From Trinickia diaoshuihuensis (GTDB lineage Bacteria > Pseudomonadota > Gammaproteobacteria > Burkholderiales > Burkholderiaceae), in assembly GCF_003390925.1 (NCBI RefSeq), contig NZ_QUBS01000003.1, positions 1 to 33,814 on the forward strand: a stretch of DNA of 33,814 nt, in the 5' to 3' direction. The notes below the pieces were generated by a model, which was not told the origin of the DNA, did not search any database, and saw only the letters and a list, made by a program, of their open reading frames with translations. The position numbers and the translations under genes are program-made. Of this stretch, positions 22,398 through 30,433 are shown one piece after another (within the stretch, counting starts at the first letter, position 1; every line of letters begins with the position of its first letter).

Positions 22398-24149
22398 ATG
22401 TACACACTCGGAATCAATGCCGTTTATCACGACAGCGCCGCGACGCTCGTCAAGGACGGTGTCGTGATCGCCGCCGCCGAGGACGAGCGCTTCACGCACG
22501 TGAAGCATGCCAAGCGGCCTGTCCCTTTCTCAACTTGGCAAATGCCGTTCGATGCAATCGACTATTGCCTGAAGGAAGCCGGCATCACCTTGGCCGATGT
22601 CGATCACGTCGCGTATTCCTACGATCCGGCCCTGCTGGCGTCGATGCCGGGCCCTTCGCGCGCGGGCGCGACGATCGCCCTGCCGCTCGAGCCGGGTCTG
22701 CAGCGCCCGGCCAATCCCGGCGAATCGCCATGGGATCCGCTCTTCGTCAGTTATATCGTCAATGCGCGGGCGCAACTGATCGACGGCGCGCCGCACCATC
22801 TCGCCAAGCGTTTTCGCCCCCCCGAGGGCGGCCATCGTTTCGCTTGGCACTATGTCGAACACCATCTCGCGCACGAGGCCAGCGCGTTTTTGGCCGCGCC
22901 GTTCGACGATACGGCCGTCCTGACGATGGACGGGCGCGGTGAAGGGGTAACGACGAGCCTCGGCCAATTCGTCGATGGTCAATACAAACGAATCAAGCAG
23001 GTCGAGCTGCCCCATTCGCTCGGTTTGCTTTACGAAGCCGTGACGACCTGGCTCGGCTTTCTGCACTCGTCGGACGAGTACAAGGTAATGGCGTTGGCGG
23101 CGTTCGGCCGCCCCGTTCATGCGGATGCCTTCCGCGAAATCGTTCGCTACCGCGGCAACGGCAGTTATACCGTCGAGGAGCCGCGCCTCGTCGAGCGTTT
23201 CGGGCCCGCGCGCGAACGTGGCGGCCCGTTGGAACAGCATCACTACGACGTCGCGAGTTCCCTGCAGACCGTGCTGGAGGAAACCGTACTCGAACTGGCG
23301 CGCTGGCTGCATGAACGCTCGGGCCTCGCCAAGCTTTGCATGGCGGGAGGAGTCGCGCTGAACTGCGTCATGAACGCTCGCGTGCGCGACGAAGGTCCGT
23401 TCGACGAGGTCTGGGTGCAGCCCGCGGCCGGCGATGCGGGCACCGCCCTAGGCGCGGCGCTATGGATCGATTGGCGCGAACGCGGCGTGAAAGGCGACCG
23501 CAAGCGGCACTGGACAATGAATCACGCGTATCTCGGCCCAGCGTATCCCGATGACGAGATCGAATCGTTCCTACGGTGGTCGAAGGTGCCCTTCAAGCGG
23601 CTCGCCGACGTGGCCGGTGAAACCGCCGATCTGCTCGCCGCCGGCAACGTCATCGGCTGGTATCAGGGACGCACCGAATTCGGTCCACGCGCGCTCGGTG
23701 CCCGCTCGATCCTCGCCTCGCCGATCGACCCAGGCATGCAAGCGAAGCTCAACGAGATCAAGGATCGCGAGGACTTCCGGCCCGTCGCGCCCGTCGTCAT
23801 GGAGGAGCATGCGGCCGAGTGGTTCGTGAACGCGCGCACCGCGCCGTTCATGCTGTTCATTTTCGACGTGAAGCCCGAAGTGGCGGACCGTATTCCGGCG
23901 GTGCGGCACGTGGACGGTACCGCGCGGGTGCAAACGGTCAATCGCTCGCAGCATCCCCTCTATTACGACCTGCTTGCGGCTTTCCACGCCCGCACCGGTG
24001 TGCCGATCCTCGTCAATACGTCGTTCAACACGCGCGGCGAGCCCATGGTGAACTCGCCGCGCGACGCACTCGAATCGTTTTGGACCTCCCCGCTCGATGC
24101 GCTCGTCATCGGCCCGTTCCTCATCACCAAGCAAGGAGCCGGTTCGTGA
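22398..24149 (+). CDS. carbamoyltransferase (CmcH/NodU/TobZ family)
   Basis: This family moves a carbamoyl group from carbamoyl phosphate, through carbamoyl-AMP, to a hydroxyl of a sugar or natural product. The 583-residue protein has an N-terminal Kae1-like domain: MYTLGINAVYHDSAATLVKD, EDERFTHVKHAK, metal ligands His155-x3-His159 in VEHHLAHEAS, TMDGRGEG, SLGLLYEAVT, SDEYKVMALAAFG, LCMAGGVALNC and PAAGDAGTALGAAL. The C-terminal domain has GWYQGRTEFGPRALGARSIL, REDFRPVAPVV, RHVDGTARVQTV and ILVNTSFNTRGEPMV. All landmarks are complete and length is normal. In the middle of a glycan operon it most likely O-carbamoylates a sugar of the product. It overlaps the next gene by GTGA. Confidence 0.94.
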   Translation: MYTLGINAVYHDSAATLVKDGVVIAAAEDERFTHVKHAKRPVPFSTWQMPFDAIDYCLKEAGITLADVDHVAYSYDPALLASMPGPSRAGATIALPLEPGLQRPANPGESPWDPLFVSYIVNARAQLIDGAPHHLAKRFRPPEGGHRFAWHYVEHHLAHEASAFLAAPFDDTAVLTMDGRGEGVTTSLGQFVDGQYKRIKQVELPHSLGLLYEAVTTWLGFLHSSDEYKVMALAAFGRPVHADAFREIVRYRGNGSYTVEEPRLVERFGPARERGGPLEQHHYDVASSLQTVLEETVLELARWLHERSGLAKLCMAGGVALNCVMNARVRDEGPFDEVWVQPAAGDAGTALGAALWIDWRERGVKGDRKRHWTMNHAYLGPAYPDDEIESFLRWSKVPFKRLADVAGETADLLAAGNVIGWYQGRTEFGPRALGARSILASPIDPGMQAKLNEIKDREDFRPVAPVVMEEHAAEWFVNARTAPFMLFIFDVKPEVADRIPAVRHVDGTARVQTVNRSQHPLYYDLLAAFHARTGVPILVNTSFNTRGEPMVNSPRDALESFWTSPLDALVIGPFLITKQGAGS

Positions 24150-25195
24150 ACACTCCAGCGCTCGCTCGCACGCAGCCTCATCGGCAAGGGACGGCCGAAG
24201 GCCGCGATGAAGCGTGGCTGTGCCCCGAGATCTCCGTCGTCGTGCCCACGTGGCGCCGGCCTGCGATGCTCGAACGCTGCCTCACGGCGCTCGTGCGCCA
24301 AACGCTCGCGCCGGCGCGCTACGAGATCGTCGTTTGCGACGACGGACCGGACGAGGCGACGCGCTCGCTCGTCGAACGCGTCGCCGACGCGCATCGCGCG
24401 CGCGGCCTCCAGGTGCGCTATGTCCCGGTCACGGCGACGCAGGGCCCGGCGGGGGCGCGCAACGCCGGTTGGCGCGCGGCGCGCGCCGAGACGATCGCGT
24501 TTACCGACGACGATACGATCCCCGACGTCCGTTGGCTCGAAGCGGGGCTGCGGGCCATGGCCGACGGCGCCAGCGCGGCTTCCGGCGCCATCGAGGTGCC
24601 CCTGCCCGAGCGCCCGACCGACTACGAGTACGACGCGAGCGGACTCGCGCGCGCGGAATTCGCCACGGCCAACGTATTCGTCCGCCGCGACGCGCTCATC
24701 GCCGTGGACGGCTTCGACGAACGCTTTACTTCGGCATGGCGCGAGGACTCCGATTTGCAGTTCTCGTTGCTCGCGGCGGGCCGGCGCATCGTCAGCGCCC
24801 CCGAGGCGCTCGTCGTGCACCCCGTACGGCCGGCGCGCTGGGGTGTGAGTCTCTCGCAACAACGCAAGAGCGCCTTCGAAGCACTGCTCTATCGCAAACA
24901 TCCGGGGCTTTACCGCCAACGCATCGCGAGTACGCCGCCGCTCGGCTATTACGCAAGCACGGCCGCCGCGCTGACAGCGATCGCTAGCGCGTTGGCGCAT
25001 GCCACGGCAATCGCCGGTATCGGCGCGCTCGTCTGGCTCGTGCTTACGCTGCGCTTCTTTCTGCTGCGCATGCGCGGACGCAGTCTCGCCCCGGCGCATG
25101 TTGCCGAAATGGCGGCGACCTCGGTGCTGATTCCGTTCCTCTCGATCTATTGGCGCCTGCGTGGCGCGATTCGCTATAGGACATGGTTCCTCTAA
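24146..25195 (+). CDS. glycosyltransferase family 2 with C-terminal membrane segments
   Basis: The 349-residue protein starts at GTG 24146, overlapping the carbamoyltransferase stop (GTGA); longer upstream extensions of the frame run antiparallel to known coding and are rejected. The GT-A domain has PEISVVVPTWRRPAMLERCL, YEIVVCDDGPDEATR, GPAGARNAGWRAA, FTDDDTIPD (metal site) and ERFTSAWREDSDLQFSLL. Residues 265-349 contain two or three hydrophobic stretches (STAAALTAIASALAHATAIA, IGALVWLVLTLRFFLLRM, ATSVLIPFLSIYW), so it is anchored in the inner membrane with the active site inside. It transfers an unknown sugar, probably to a lipid-linked or membrane-proximal acceptor. The next gene starts within its stop (TAATG). 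Confidence 0.92.
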   Translation: MNTPALARTQPHRQGTAEGRDEAWLCPEISVVVPTWRRPAMLERCLTALVRQTLAPARYEIVVCDDGPDEATRSLVERVADAHRARGLQVRYVPVTATQGPAGARNAGWRAARAETIAFTDDDTIPDVRWLEAGLRAMADGASAASGAIEVPLPERPTDYEYDASGLARAEFATANVFVRRDALIAVDGFDERFTSAWREDSDLQFSLLAAGRRIVSAPEALVVHPVRPARWGVSLSQQRKSAFEALLYRKHPGLYRQRIASTPPLGYYASTAAALTAIASALAHATAIAGIGALVWLVLTLRFFLLRMRGRSLAPAHVAEMAATSVLIPFLSIYWRLRGAIRYRTWFL

Positions 25196-26334
25196 TGCGC
25201 TTCTCCCCCACTTCGCCGGCGTTCTCGCCGCCGCGTCGCGTCGCCATCTTCCGTGCTCTACAGCTCGGGGACATGCTGTGCTCGGTCCCCGCCTTGCGCG
25301 CGCTGCGCCGCGCGTGGCCCGACGCGCATATCACGCTCGTCGGGCTGCCCTGGGCCACGCGGTTCGTCGAGCGGTTTTCCTCGCTCGTCGACGAGCTCGT
25401 GGTATTCCCCGGCGCGCGCGGGTTTCCGGAGCAGGAAGAGACCGATGCCGGCTTGCCGCAGTTCTACGCGGCCATGCGCGCGCGCCGGTTCGATCTCGCA
25501 TTGCAGATGCACGGTAGCGGCGGTCCCGCCAACGAGATCGTCGAGCAATTCGGCGCTCAGGTTTGCGCAGGCTTTCACCAGCCGCACGAAGCCCCCAAAC
25601 CGGGTTTCATCGCATGGCCCGACGATCTGCCGGAGCCTCACCGCTACCTGGCGCTCGTTCGCGCGCTCGGGATCGACGCGCATGACGCGACCCTCTGGTT
25701 CCCGCTGTCGCTGCACGACCGCTGCGAATACGAGGCTTTGGAAGCACGGCACGGCATCGAGCCCGAGCGATTGATCGTGCTCCATCCGGGCGCGCAATTG
25801 CCGTCGCGACGGTGGCCGCCGGCCCGATTCGCGGAAGTCGCCGATGCGTTGTCCTCGCGCGGCTGGCAAATCGCCATCACCGGCACCTCGAACGAAGCGG
25901 CGATCACGGCGGCCGTGCTAGGCGCCATGGCGGCGCCCGCTCTGCATCTGACCGGATCCACGACGCTCGGTGGACTCGCCGCGCTCGTCGCGCGGGCACG
26001 GCTCGTCGTCTGCAACGACACCGGCATTTCCCACGTCGCGGCGGCCATGCGTACGCCGAGCACCGTCATCGCCTCGGGCAGCGATACGCGGCGCTGGGCC
26101 CCGCTCGATCGCACGCGTCACCGCGTGCTGGCCGATTACCCGCCTTGCCGCCCTTGCGCGTTTCGCGATTGCCCGTACGGCCATCCATGCGCGCTGAACG
26201 TCAGCGTCGCGCACGTAGTCGAAGCCGCGCTCGAACAACTTTCCCATCGCGCGCGCGCCCATCCGGCGGGTGCCGGCGTCTTGCACGCGCGCGCGCATCA
26301 TCGTGACCCAAAGGAGCCGCGTCATGCGACATAA
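25195..26334 (+). CDS. glycosyltransferase family 9 (heptosyltransferase-like), second copy
   Basis: The 379-residue protein starts at ATG 25195, sharing one base with the previous stop (TAATG); an ATG four codons upstream is less likely. Motifs: VAIFRALQLGDMLCSVPALRAL, DLALQMHGSGGPANEIVEQFG, LIVLHPGAQLPSRRWPPARF, IAITGTSNEAAIT, LVVCNDTGISHVAAAMRTPS. Like the first GT9 it ends in a Cys-rich segment, CRPCAFRDCPYGHPCALNVS, from residue 318. The two GT9s are otherwise clearly different, so they should make different linkages. The His/Arg-rich last 35 residues (RARAHPAGAGVLHARAHHRD) are unlike the family. The following GT4 gene overlaps by 11 bases. Confidence 0.9.
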   Translation: MRFSPTSPAFSPPRRVAIFRALQLGDMLCSVPALRALRRAWPDAHITLVGLPWATRFVERFSSLVDELVVFPGARGFPEQEETDAGLPQFYAAMRARRFDLALQMHGSGGPANEIVEQFGAQVCAGFHQPHEAPKPGFIAWPDDLPEPHRYLALVRALGIDAHDATLWFPLSLHDRCEYEALEARHGIEPERLIVLHPGAQLPSRRWPPARFAEVADALSSRGWQIAITGTSNEAAITAAVLGAMAAPALHLTGSTTLGGLAALVARARLVVCNDTGISHVAAAMRTPSTVIASGSDTRRWAPLDRTRHRVLADYPPCRPCAFRDCPYGHPCALNVSVAHVVEAALEQLSHRARAHPAGAGVLHARAHHRDPKEPRHAT

Positions 26335-27277
26335 CCGGCGTTTGCGCGTGCTGACTTGGCACGTTCACGGCAACTACCTCTATTACCTCACCCAAGCGCC
26401 GCACGATTTTTGGCTCGTGACGCGCCCCGGTCATCCGCCCGGTTATGCGGGGCGCTCGGGCGTGCTGCCCTGGGGAGACAACGTCCATGAAGTCGATACG
26501 GCCGTCGTCGCGCAACGCGAGTTCGACGTCGTGCTCTATCAGCACCGCGAACATTGGGAGCACGATCGGCACCTCGTGCTTTCCGAGGCGCAGCGCAAGC
26601 TGCCGGCGATCTATCTCGAGCATGACCCGCCGCAAAACAACCCGTTCTCCGAGCGCCATTGGGTCGACGATCCATCGACGTTGATGGTGCACGTCACGCA
26701 CTTCAATCGCTTGATGTGGGATTGCGACGCGTTGCCGACACGCGTCATCGAGCATGGCGTGGTGGTACCCAAGGGCGTGCGCTACACGGGCGAACTGGAG
26801 CGCGGCATCGTCGTCATCAACAACTTGGCCTCGCGCGGGCGCCGCCTGGGTTCGGATGTCTATGCGTCGGTGTCGGGCCGGGTGCCGCTCGACCTCGTCG
26901 GCATGAACGCGAAGCAAGCGGGCGGCCTTGGCGAAATCGGCAACTTGGATCTCGCCGCATTCACGTCGCGCTATCGGTTTTTCTTCAACCCCATTCGATG
27001 GACGAGCTTGGGCCTCGCGATCATCGAAGCCATGACGATCGGCATGCCGATCGTCGGGTTGGCCACGACCGAATTGCCCACGGTGATCGTCAACGGAGAA
27101 AACGGCTATGTCGCGAGCGACGTCGATACGCTCGTCGATCACATGCGTGCCTTGCTGGCCGATCCGCGCGAAGCGCGTCGTTTAGGTGAAGGCGCCCGGC
27201 GCACCGCTCTCGACCGATTCAACATCGAGCGCTTCGTGCGCGATTGGAACAGCGTGCTCTGCGAGGTCGCGCTGTGA
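26324..27277 (+). CDS. glycosyltransferase family 4, second copy
   Basis: The 317-residue GT-B enzyme starts at ATG 26324, with AAGGAG eight bases upstream. It is shorter than the first GT4. The N-terminal lobe has [20 protein letters not shown] and [18 protein letters not shown]. The C-terminal lobe has [27 protein letters not shown] (donor-binding E-x7-E region) and [22 protein letters not shown]. The conserved Lys/Arg of GT4 phosphate binding is not obvious in the central region, where [19 protein letters not shown] lies. No membrane helix is seen. It sits between the second GT9 and the UXS gene. The sugar transferred is unknown; xylose or a related pentose made by the next gene is a candidate. 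Confidence 0.88.
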   Translation: MRHNRRLRVLTWHVHGNYLYYLTQAPHDFWLVTRPGHPPGYAGRSGVLPWGDNVHEVDTAVVAQREFDVVLYQHREHWEHDRHLVLSEAQRKLPAIYLEHDPPQNNPFSERHWVDDPSTLMVHVTHFNRLMWDCDALPTRVIEHGVVVPKGVRYTGELERGIVVINNLASRGRRLGSDVYASVSGRVPLDLVGMNAKQAGGLGEIGNLDLAAFTSRYRFFFNPIRWTSLGLAIIEAMTIGMPIVGLATTELPTVIVNGENGYVASDVDTLVDHMRALLADPREARRLGEGARRTALDRFNIERFVRDWNSVLCEVAL

Positions 27278-27326
27278 ACGCGGCGTTTTCGCACGACACC
27301 AGACAGGACAAACGGAGCCATCGACG

Positions 27327-28319
27327 ATGAGAGAACTCGATCGAAAGCGAATACTGGTTACGGGTGGCGCCGGCTTTCTCGGCTCGCACCTTTGCGAACG
27401 GCTCGTCGAGGCGGGACACGACGTGCTGTGCGTCGACAACTTCTTCACGGGCACGCGCGAAAACGTCGCGCATTTACTGGGCCGCAGCAACTTCGAGTTG
27501 ATGCGGCACGACGTTACGTTTCCGCTCTACGTCGAAGTGGACGAGATCTATAACCTCGCCTGCCCGGCCTCGCCCATCCATTACCAATACGATCCGGTCC
27601 GCACGACCAAGACGAGCGTGCACGGCGCGATCAACATGCTTGGGCTGGCCAAACGCGTGCGCGCGAAGATCTTTCAGGCGTCGACGAGCGAAGTGTACGG
27701 CGATGCGCGCGTCCACCCGCAGAAGGAAGACTACTGGGGACACGTGAATCCGATCGGGCCGCGTTCATGCTACGACGAAGGCAAGCGCTGCGCGGAAACG
27801 CTGTTCGTCGATTATCGCCGTCAGTACGGGATGGAAGTGCGCATCGCACGCATCTTCAACACGTACGGCCCCCGCATGCATCCGGCGGACGGGCGCGTCG
27901 TCTCGAACTTCATGGTCCAAGCGCTCTCGGGCGAACCGCTGACCGTCTACGGCGACGGCTCGCAAACGCGCTCTCTCTGTTACGTCGACGATCTGATCGA
28001 TGCCTTTATCCGACTGATGGACGCGCCCGACGGCACCTGCGATCCGGTGAACCTCGGCAATCCTCACGAGATCACGATGCTCGAACTGGCCCAGCATATC
28101 AAGCAAGCGACCGGCTCCGGCAGCGAGATCGTGTTTCGTCCCTTGCCGATCGACGATCCCTGGCATCGTCAACCCGACATCTCGAAGGCCCGCGCGCTAT
28201 TGGACTGGGCCCCGTCCACGTCCCTCGACGAAGGGCTGCGCGCGACGGCCGAGCATTTTCGCGAACGGCTTGCGAGCCGCCCGCAATCGCACGGCGCGCA
28301 AACTCCGGCCGTTCGTTGA
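27327..28319 (+). CDS. UDP-glucuronate decarboxylase (UDP-xylose synthase) type SDR
   Basis: The enzyme oxidises UDP-glucuronate at C4 with NAD, decarboxylates it and reduces it to UDP-xylose. The 330-residue protein starts [20 protein letters not shown] with the NAD-binding GxxGxxG (13-19), then [28 protein letters not shown] (Glu122), [14 protein letters not shown] with the Tyr149-x3-Lys153 pair, [20 protein letters not shown] and [20 protein letters not shown]. These closely match UXS enzymes. The upstream ATG 47 codons earlier lacks fold residues and overlaps the GT4 gene, so it is rejected. AACGGAG precedes the chosen start. It is the last gene of the operon and should feed a UDP-pentose to one of the glycosyltransferases. 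Confidence 0.93.
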   Translation: MRELDRKRILVTGGAGFLGSHLCERLVEAGHDVLCVDNFFTGTRENVAHLLGRSNFELMRHDVTFPLYVEVDEIYNLACPASPIHYQYDPVRTTKTSVHGAINMLGLAKRVRAKIFQASTSEVYGDARVHPQKEDYWGHVNPIGPRSCYDEGKRCAETLFVDYRRQYGMEVRIARIFNTYGPRMHPADGRVVSNFMVQALSGEPLTVYGDGSQTRSLCYVDDLIDAFIRLMDAPDGTCDPVNLGNPHEITMLELAQHIKQATGSGSEIVFRPLPIDDPWHRQPDISKARALLDWAPSTSLDEGLRATAEHFRERLASRPQSHGAQTPAVR

Positions 28320-28330
28320 CGACGGCGCGC

Positions 28331-29545
28331 TTACGGTTCCAGCTTCACCTTGATCCAGCCCGGTTGCCGCTTATCGAACGCTTTATACGCATCGATCGCG
28401 TTCATGATCGGCTCGCGCTGGGTCAGAATCGAGAGCGGATCGATCGAGCCGTTGCGCACGAGTTTGACGAGTTCCGGAAGAATCGAGCGGTGGTTGCAGT
28501 TGCCCATGTGGATCTGTAGATTCCGATTCATAGCCTCGCCGAGCGGAAAGCGCGCGAGGCTCGGCGGATAGACGCCGATCACCCCGATCGTGCCCGCCTT
28601 CGCCACGGCTTTCACGGCCCACTGGATCGCTTGCGTCGGGCCGCTGCCGGGCTTCCATTGACCGTCGCCCTCGCGCGCGCTGCTTGCCTGCTCCGGCGCC
28701 ACCTCCTTCACTTCGGCATCGAACATTTCGCCCTGCTGGGCGTCGGCGGCAGGACCCTTATCCGCGCGCTCGGCATCCACCCCGACCGCATCGATCACGC
28801 GATCGACACCGATACCGCCCGTCAGCGCTCGCAACGCCTCGACGGGATCTTCTCGATCGAAGTCGATCGGCTCCGCCCCTTGCGCGCGCGCCATCGCGAG
28901 ACGCGATTCGAGCCGGTCGATCGCGAAGATACGGCCGGCACCCATCAACCGAGCGCTCGCGATCGCGAACTGCCCCACGGGACCCGCGCCGAACACGGCC
29001 ACTGTATCGCCGATGCCGACGCGCGCGAGTTGCGCGCCGAACCAGCCCGTGGGGAAAATATCGGACATCAAAATGGCGCGATCGTCGTCGATGTCGTCGG
29101 GCAACCGGACGAGGCTGGCCGCGGCGAGCGGCGTGCGCGCGTACTGGGCCTGCAGGCCTTGGAACGGTCCGGTGTCTTTCGGCCCGCCGAAAAACGCCGT
29201 GCCCGCCAGGCGCCCATTGGGATTCGCGTTGTCGCACTGCGCCGTGTAACCGGAGCGGCAGTACGAACAGTAGCCGCACGAGATCGTCGACGGAATTAGC
29301 ACGCGATCGCCTTTCGCGAGATTGCGCACGGCCGAGCCGACTTCCTCGACGATACCCACGCCTTCGTGGCCCAGAATCGTGGCCGGCTGCATACCGCTGA
29401 ACGTCCCGCGCACCATATGCAAGTCGGTCCCGCAGATCGCGCTCGAAGTCAGGCGCACGATCGCGTCGGTCGGGGCCTGCATTTGAGGATCGGGGACGTT
29501 GTCCAGACGGATGTCGCCGATACCATGAAACACCACTGCTTTCAT
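28331..29545 (-). CDS. zinc-dependent alcohol dehydrogenase, formaldehyde-dehydrogenase-like
   Basis: The 404-residue enzyme starts MKAVVFHGIGDIRLDNVPDP with GGAGGGC upstream. Catalytic zinc ligands are in SSAICGTDLHMVRGT and GHEGVGIVEEVG, structural zinc Cys residues in ISCGYCSYCRSGYTAQC, and the NAD fold at VAVFGAGPVGQFAIASAR with AIDRLESRL. An insertion around residues 255-310 (DAERADKGPAADAQQGEMFD onward) is typical of glutathione-independent formaldehyde dehydrogenase-like proteins. The substrate is uncertain. It is convergent with the UXS gene (11 bases between stops) and divergent from the SdhB-like gene. The frame is open upstream of this start, but only across DNA antisense to the SdhB-like gene. 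Confidence 0.92.
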   Translation of the reverse strand: MKAVVFHGIGDIRLDNVPDPQMQAPTDAIVRLTSSAICGTDLHMVRGTFSGMQPATILGHEGVGIVEEVGSAVRNLAKGDRVLIPSTISCGYCSYCRSGYTAQCDNANPNGRLAGTAFFGGPKDTGPFQGLQAQYARTPLAAASLVRLPDDIDDDRAILMSDIFPTGWFGAQLARVGIGDTVAVFGAGPVGQFAIASARLMGAGRIFAIDRLESRLAMARAQGAEPIDFDREDPVEALRALTGGIGVDRVIDAVGVDAERADKGPAADAQQGEMFDAEVKEVAPEQASSAREGDGQWKPGSGPTQAIQWAVKAVAKAGTIGVIGVYPPSLARFPLGEAMNRNLQIHMGNCNHRSILPELVKLVRNGSIDPLSILTQREPIMNAIDAYKAFDKRQPGWIKVKLEP

Positions 29546-29719
29546 CTTGCCCTCCATTCGTACTGGGTTGGATACGGTCCCATAGGCAAGCAAGCGGGGG
29601 TCCCGAAAGGCCCGTCGCGGCTTCGGCTCCACGCTGGAGCGGGCACGGGCGGTGCGCGATTGCGCGTGGCAGTCGCGCGGCGTACGCGCGCGAGAGCCAC
29701 TTACGCTACCGGAGCCGCC

Positions 29720-30433
29720 ATGAACCAAGACACCACCCGCACGATCGAGATCTATCGCTACGACCCGGATCGCGACGCGGCGCCGCGCATGCAGCGTTAC
29801 GAGATCGAATTGACCGGCGCCGACCGCATGCTGTTGGACGTGCTGACACGTCTGAAAGGAATCGATGAAACCTTGTCGTACCGGCGCTCTTGCCGCGAAG
29901 GTATTTGCGGGTCGGATGCGATGAACATCAACGGCAAGAATCGCCTCGCCTGCCTCACGAACATGCAGACGCTGCCCAAGCACATCGTGCTGCGGCCGCT
30001 GCCGGGGCTGCCCGTCGTCCGCGATTTGATCGTCGATATGACGACGTTCTTCAAGCAGTACCATTCGGTACGCCCCTGGCTCGTCAACGACGATCCGCCG
30101 CCCGAACGGGAGCGGGCGCAGTCGCCTGAGGAGCGCGACGAGTTCAACGGCTTGTACGAATGCATTCTTTGCGCATGTTGTTCCAGCGCGTGTCCCACCT
30201 TCTGGTGGAATCCGGACAAGTTCGTCGGGCCCGCGGGGCTCTTGCAGGCCTACCGCTTCATCGTCGATTCGCGCGATCAAGCAACCAGCGCGCGCCTCGA
30301 CAACCTCGAAGATGCCTATCGCTTGTTTAGATGCCGCACGATCATGAATTGCGCCGATGTCTGCCCCAAAGGGCTCAACCCGGCCAAGGCGATCGGCCAT
30401 ATCCGCTCGATGCTCACGCGGCGCGCGATCTAG
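29720..30433 (+). CDS. sdhB: stand-alone succinate dehydrogenase iron-sulfur subunit (SdhB-like)
   Basis: SdhB passes electrons from the flavoprotein SdhA to quinone through three iron-sulfur clusters. The 237-residue protein keeps every ligand: [2Fe-2S] Cys58, Cys63, Asp66 and Cys78 in SCREGICGSDAMNINGKNRL, with Asp as in E. coli SdhB; [4Fe-4S] and [3Fe-4S] ligands in YECILCACCSSACP (Cys148, 151, 154, 158) and in FRCRTIMNCADVCPKGLNP. The quinone-site region FWWNPDKFVGPAGLLQAYRF is intact. Start ATG 29720 has GGAG nine bases upstream. No sdhC, sdhD or sdhA is adjacent: the neighbours are an alcohol dehydrogenase and an ABC exporter. It is therefore probably a second SdhB copy, or the operon has been broken up in this lineage. 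Confidence 0.9.
   Translation: MNQDTTRTIEIYRYDPDRDAAPRMQRYEIELTGADRMLLDVLTRLKGIDETLSYRRSCREGICGSDAMNINGKNRLACLTNMQTLPKHIVLRPLPGLPVVRDLIVDMTTFFKQYHSVRPWLVNDDPPPERERAQSPEERDEFNGLYECILCACCSSACPTFWWNPDKFVGPAGLLQAYRFIVDSRDQATSARLDNLEDAYRLFRCRTIMNCADVCPKGLNPAKAIGHIRSMLTRRAI

Noticed and set aside
23819-24145. upstream extension of the membrane GT2 frame
   Set aside because: It overlaps the conserved C-terminal domain of the carbamoyltransferase in another frame. The GTG at 24146 gives the expected N-terminus.
29546-30400. upstream extension of the alcohol dehydrogenase frame to 689 codons
   Set aside because: The extension runs antisense to the SdhB-like gene. The family start MKAVVFHGIGD with a strong ribosome binding site lies at 29545.
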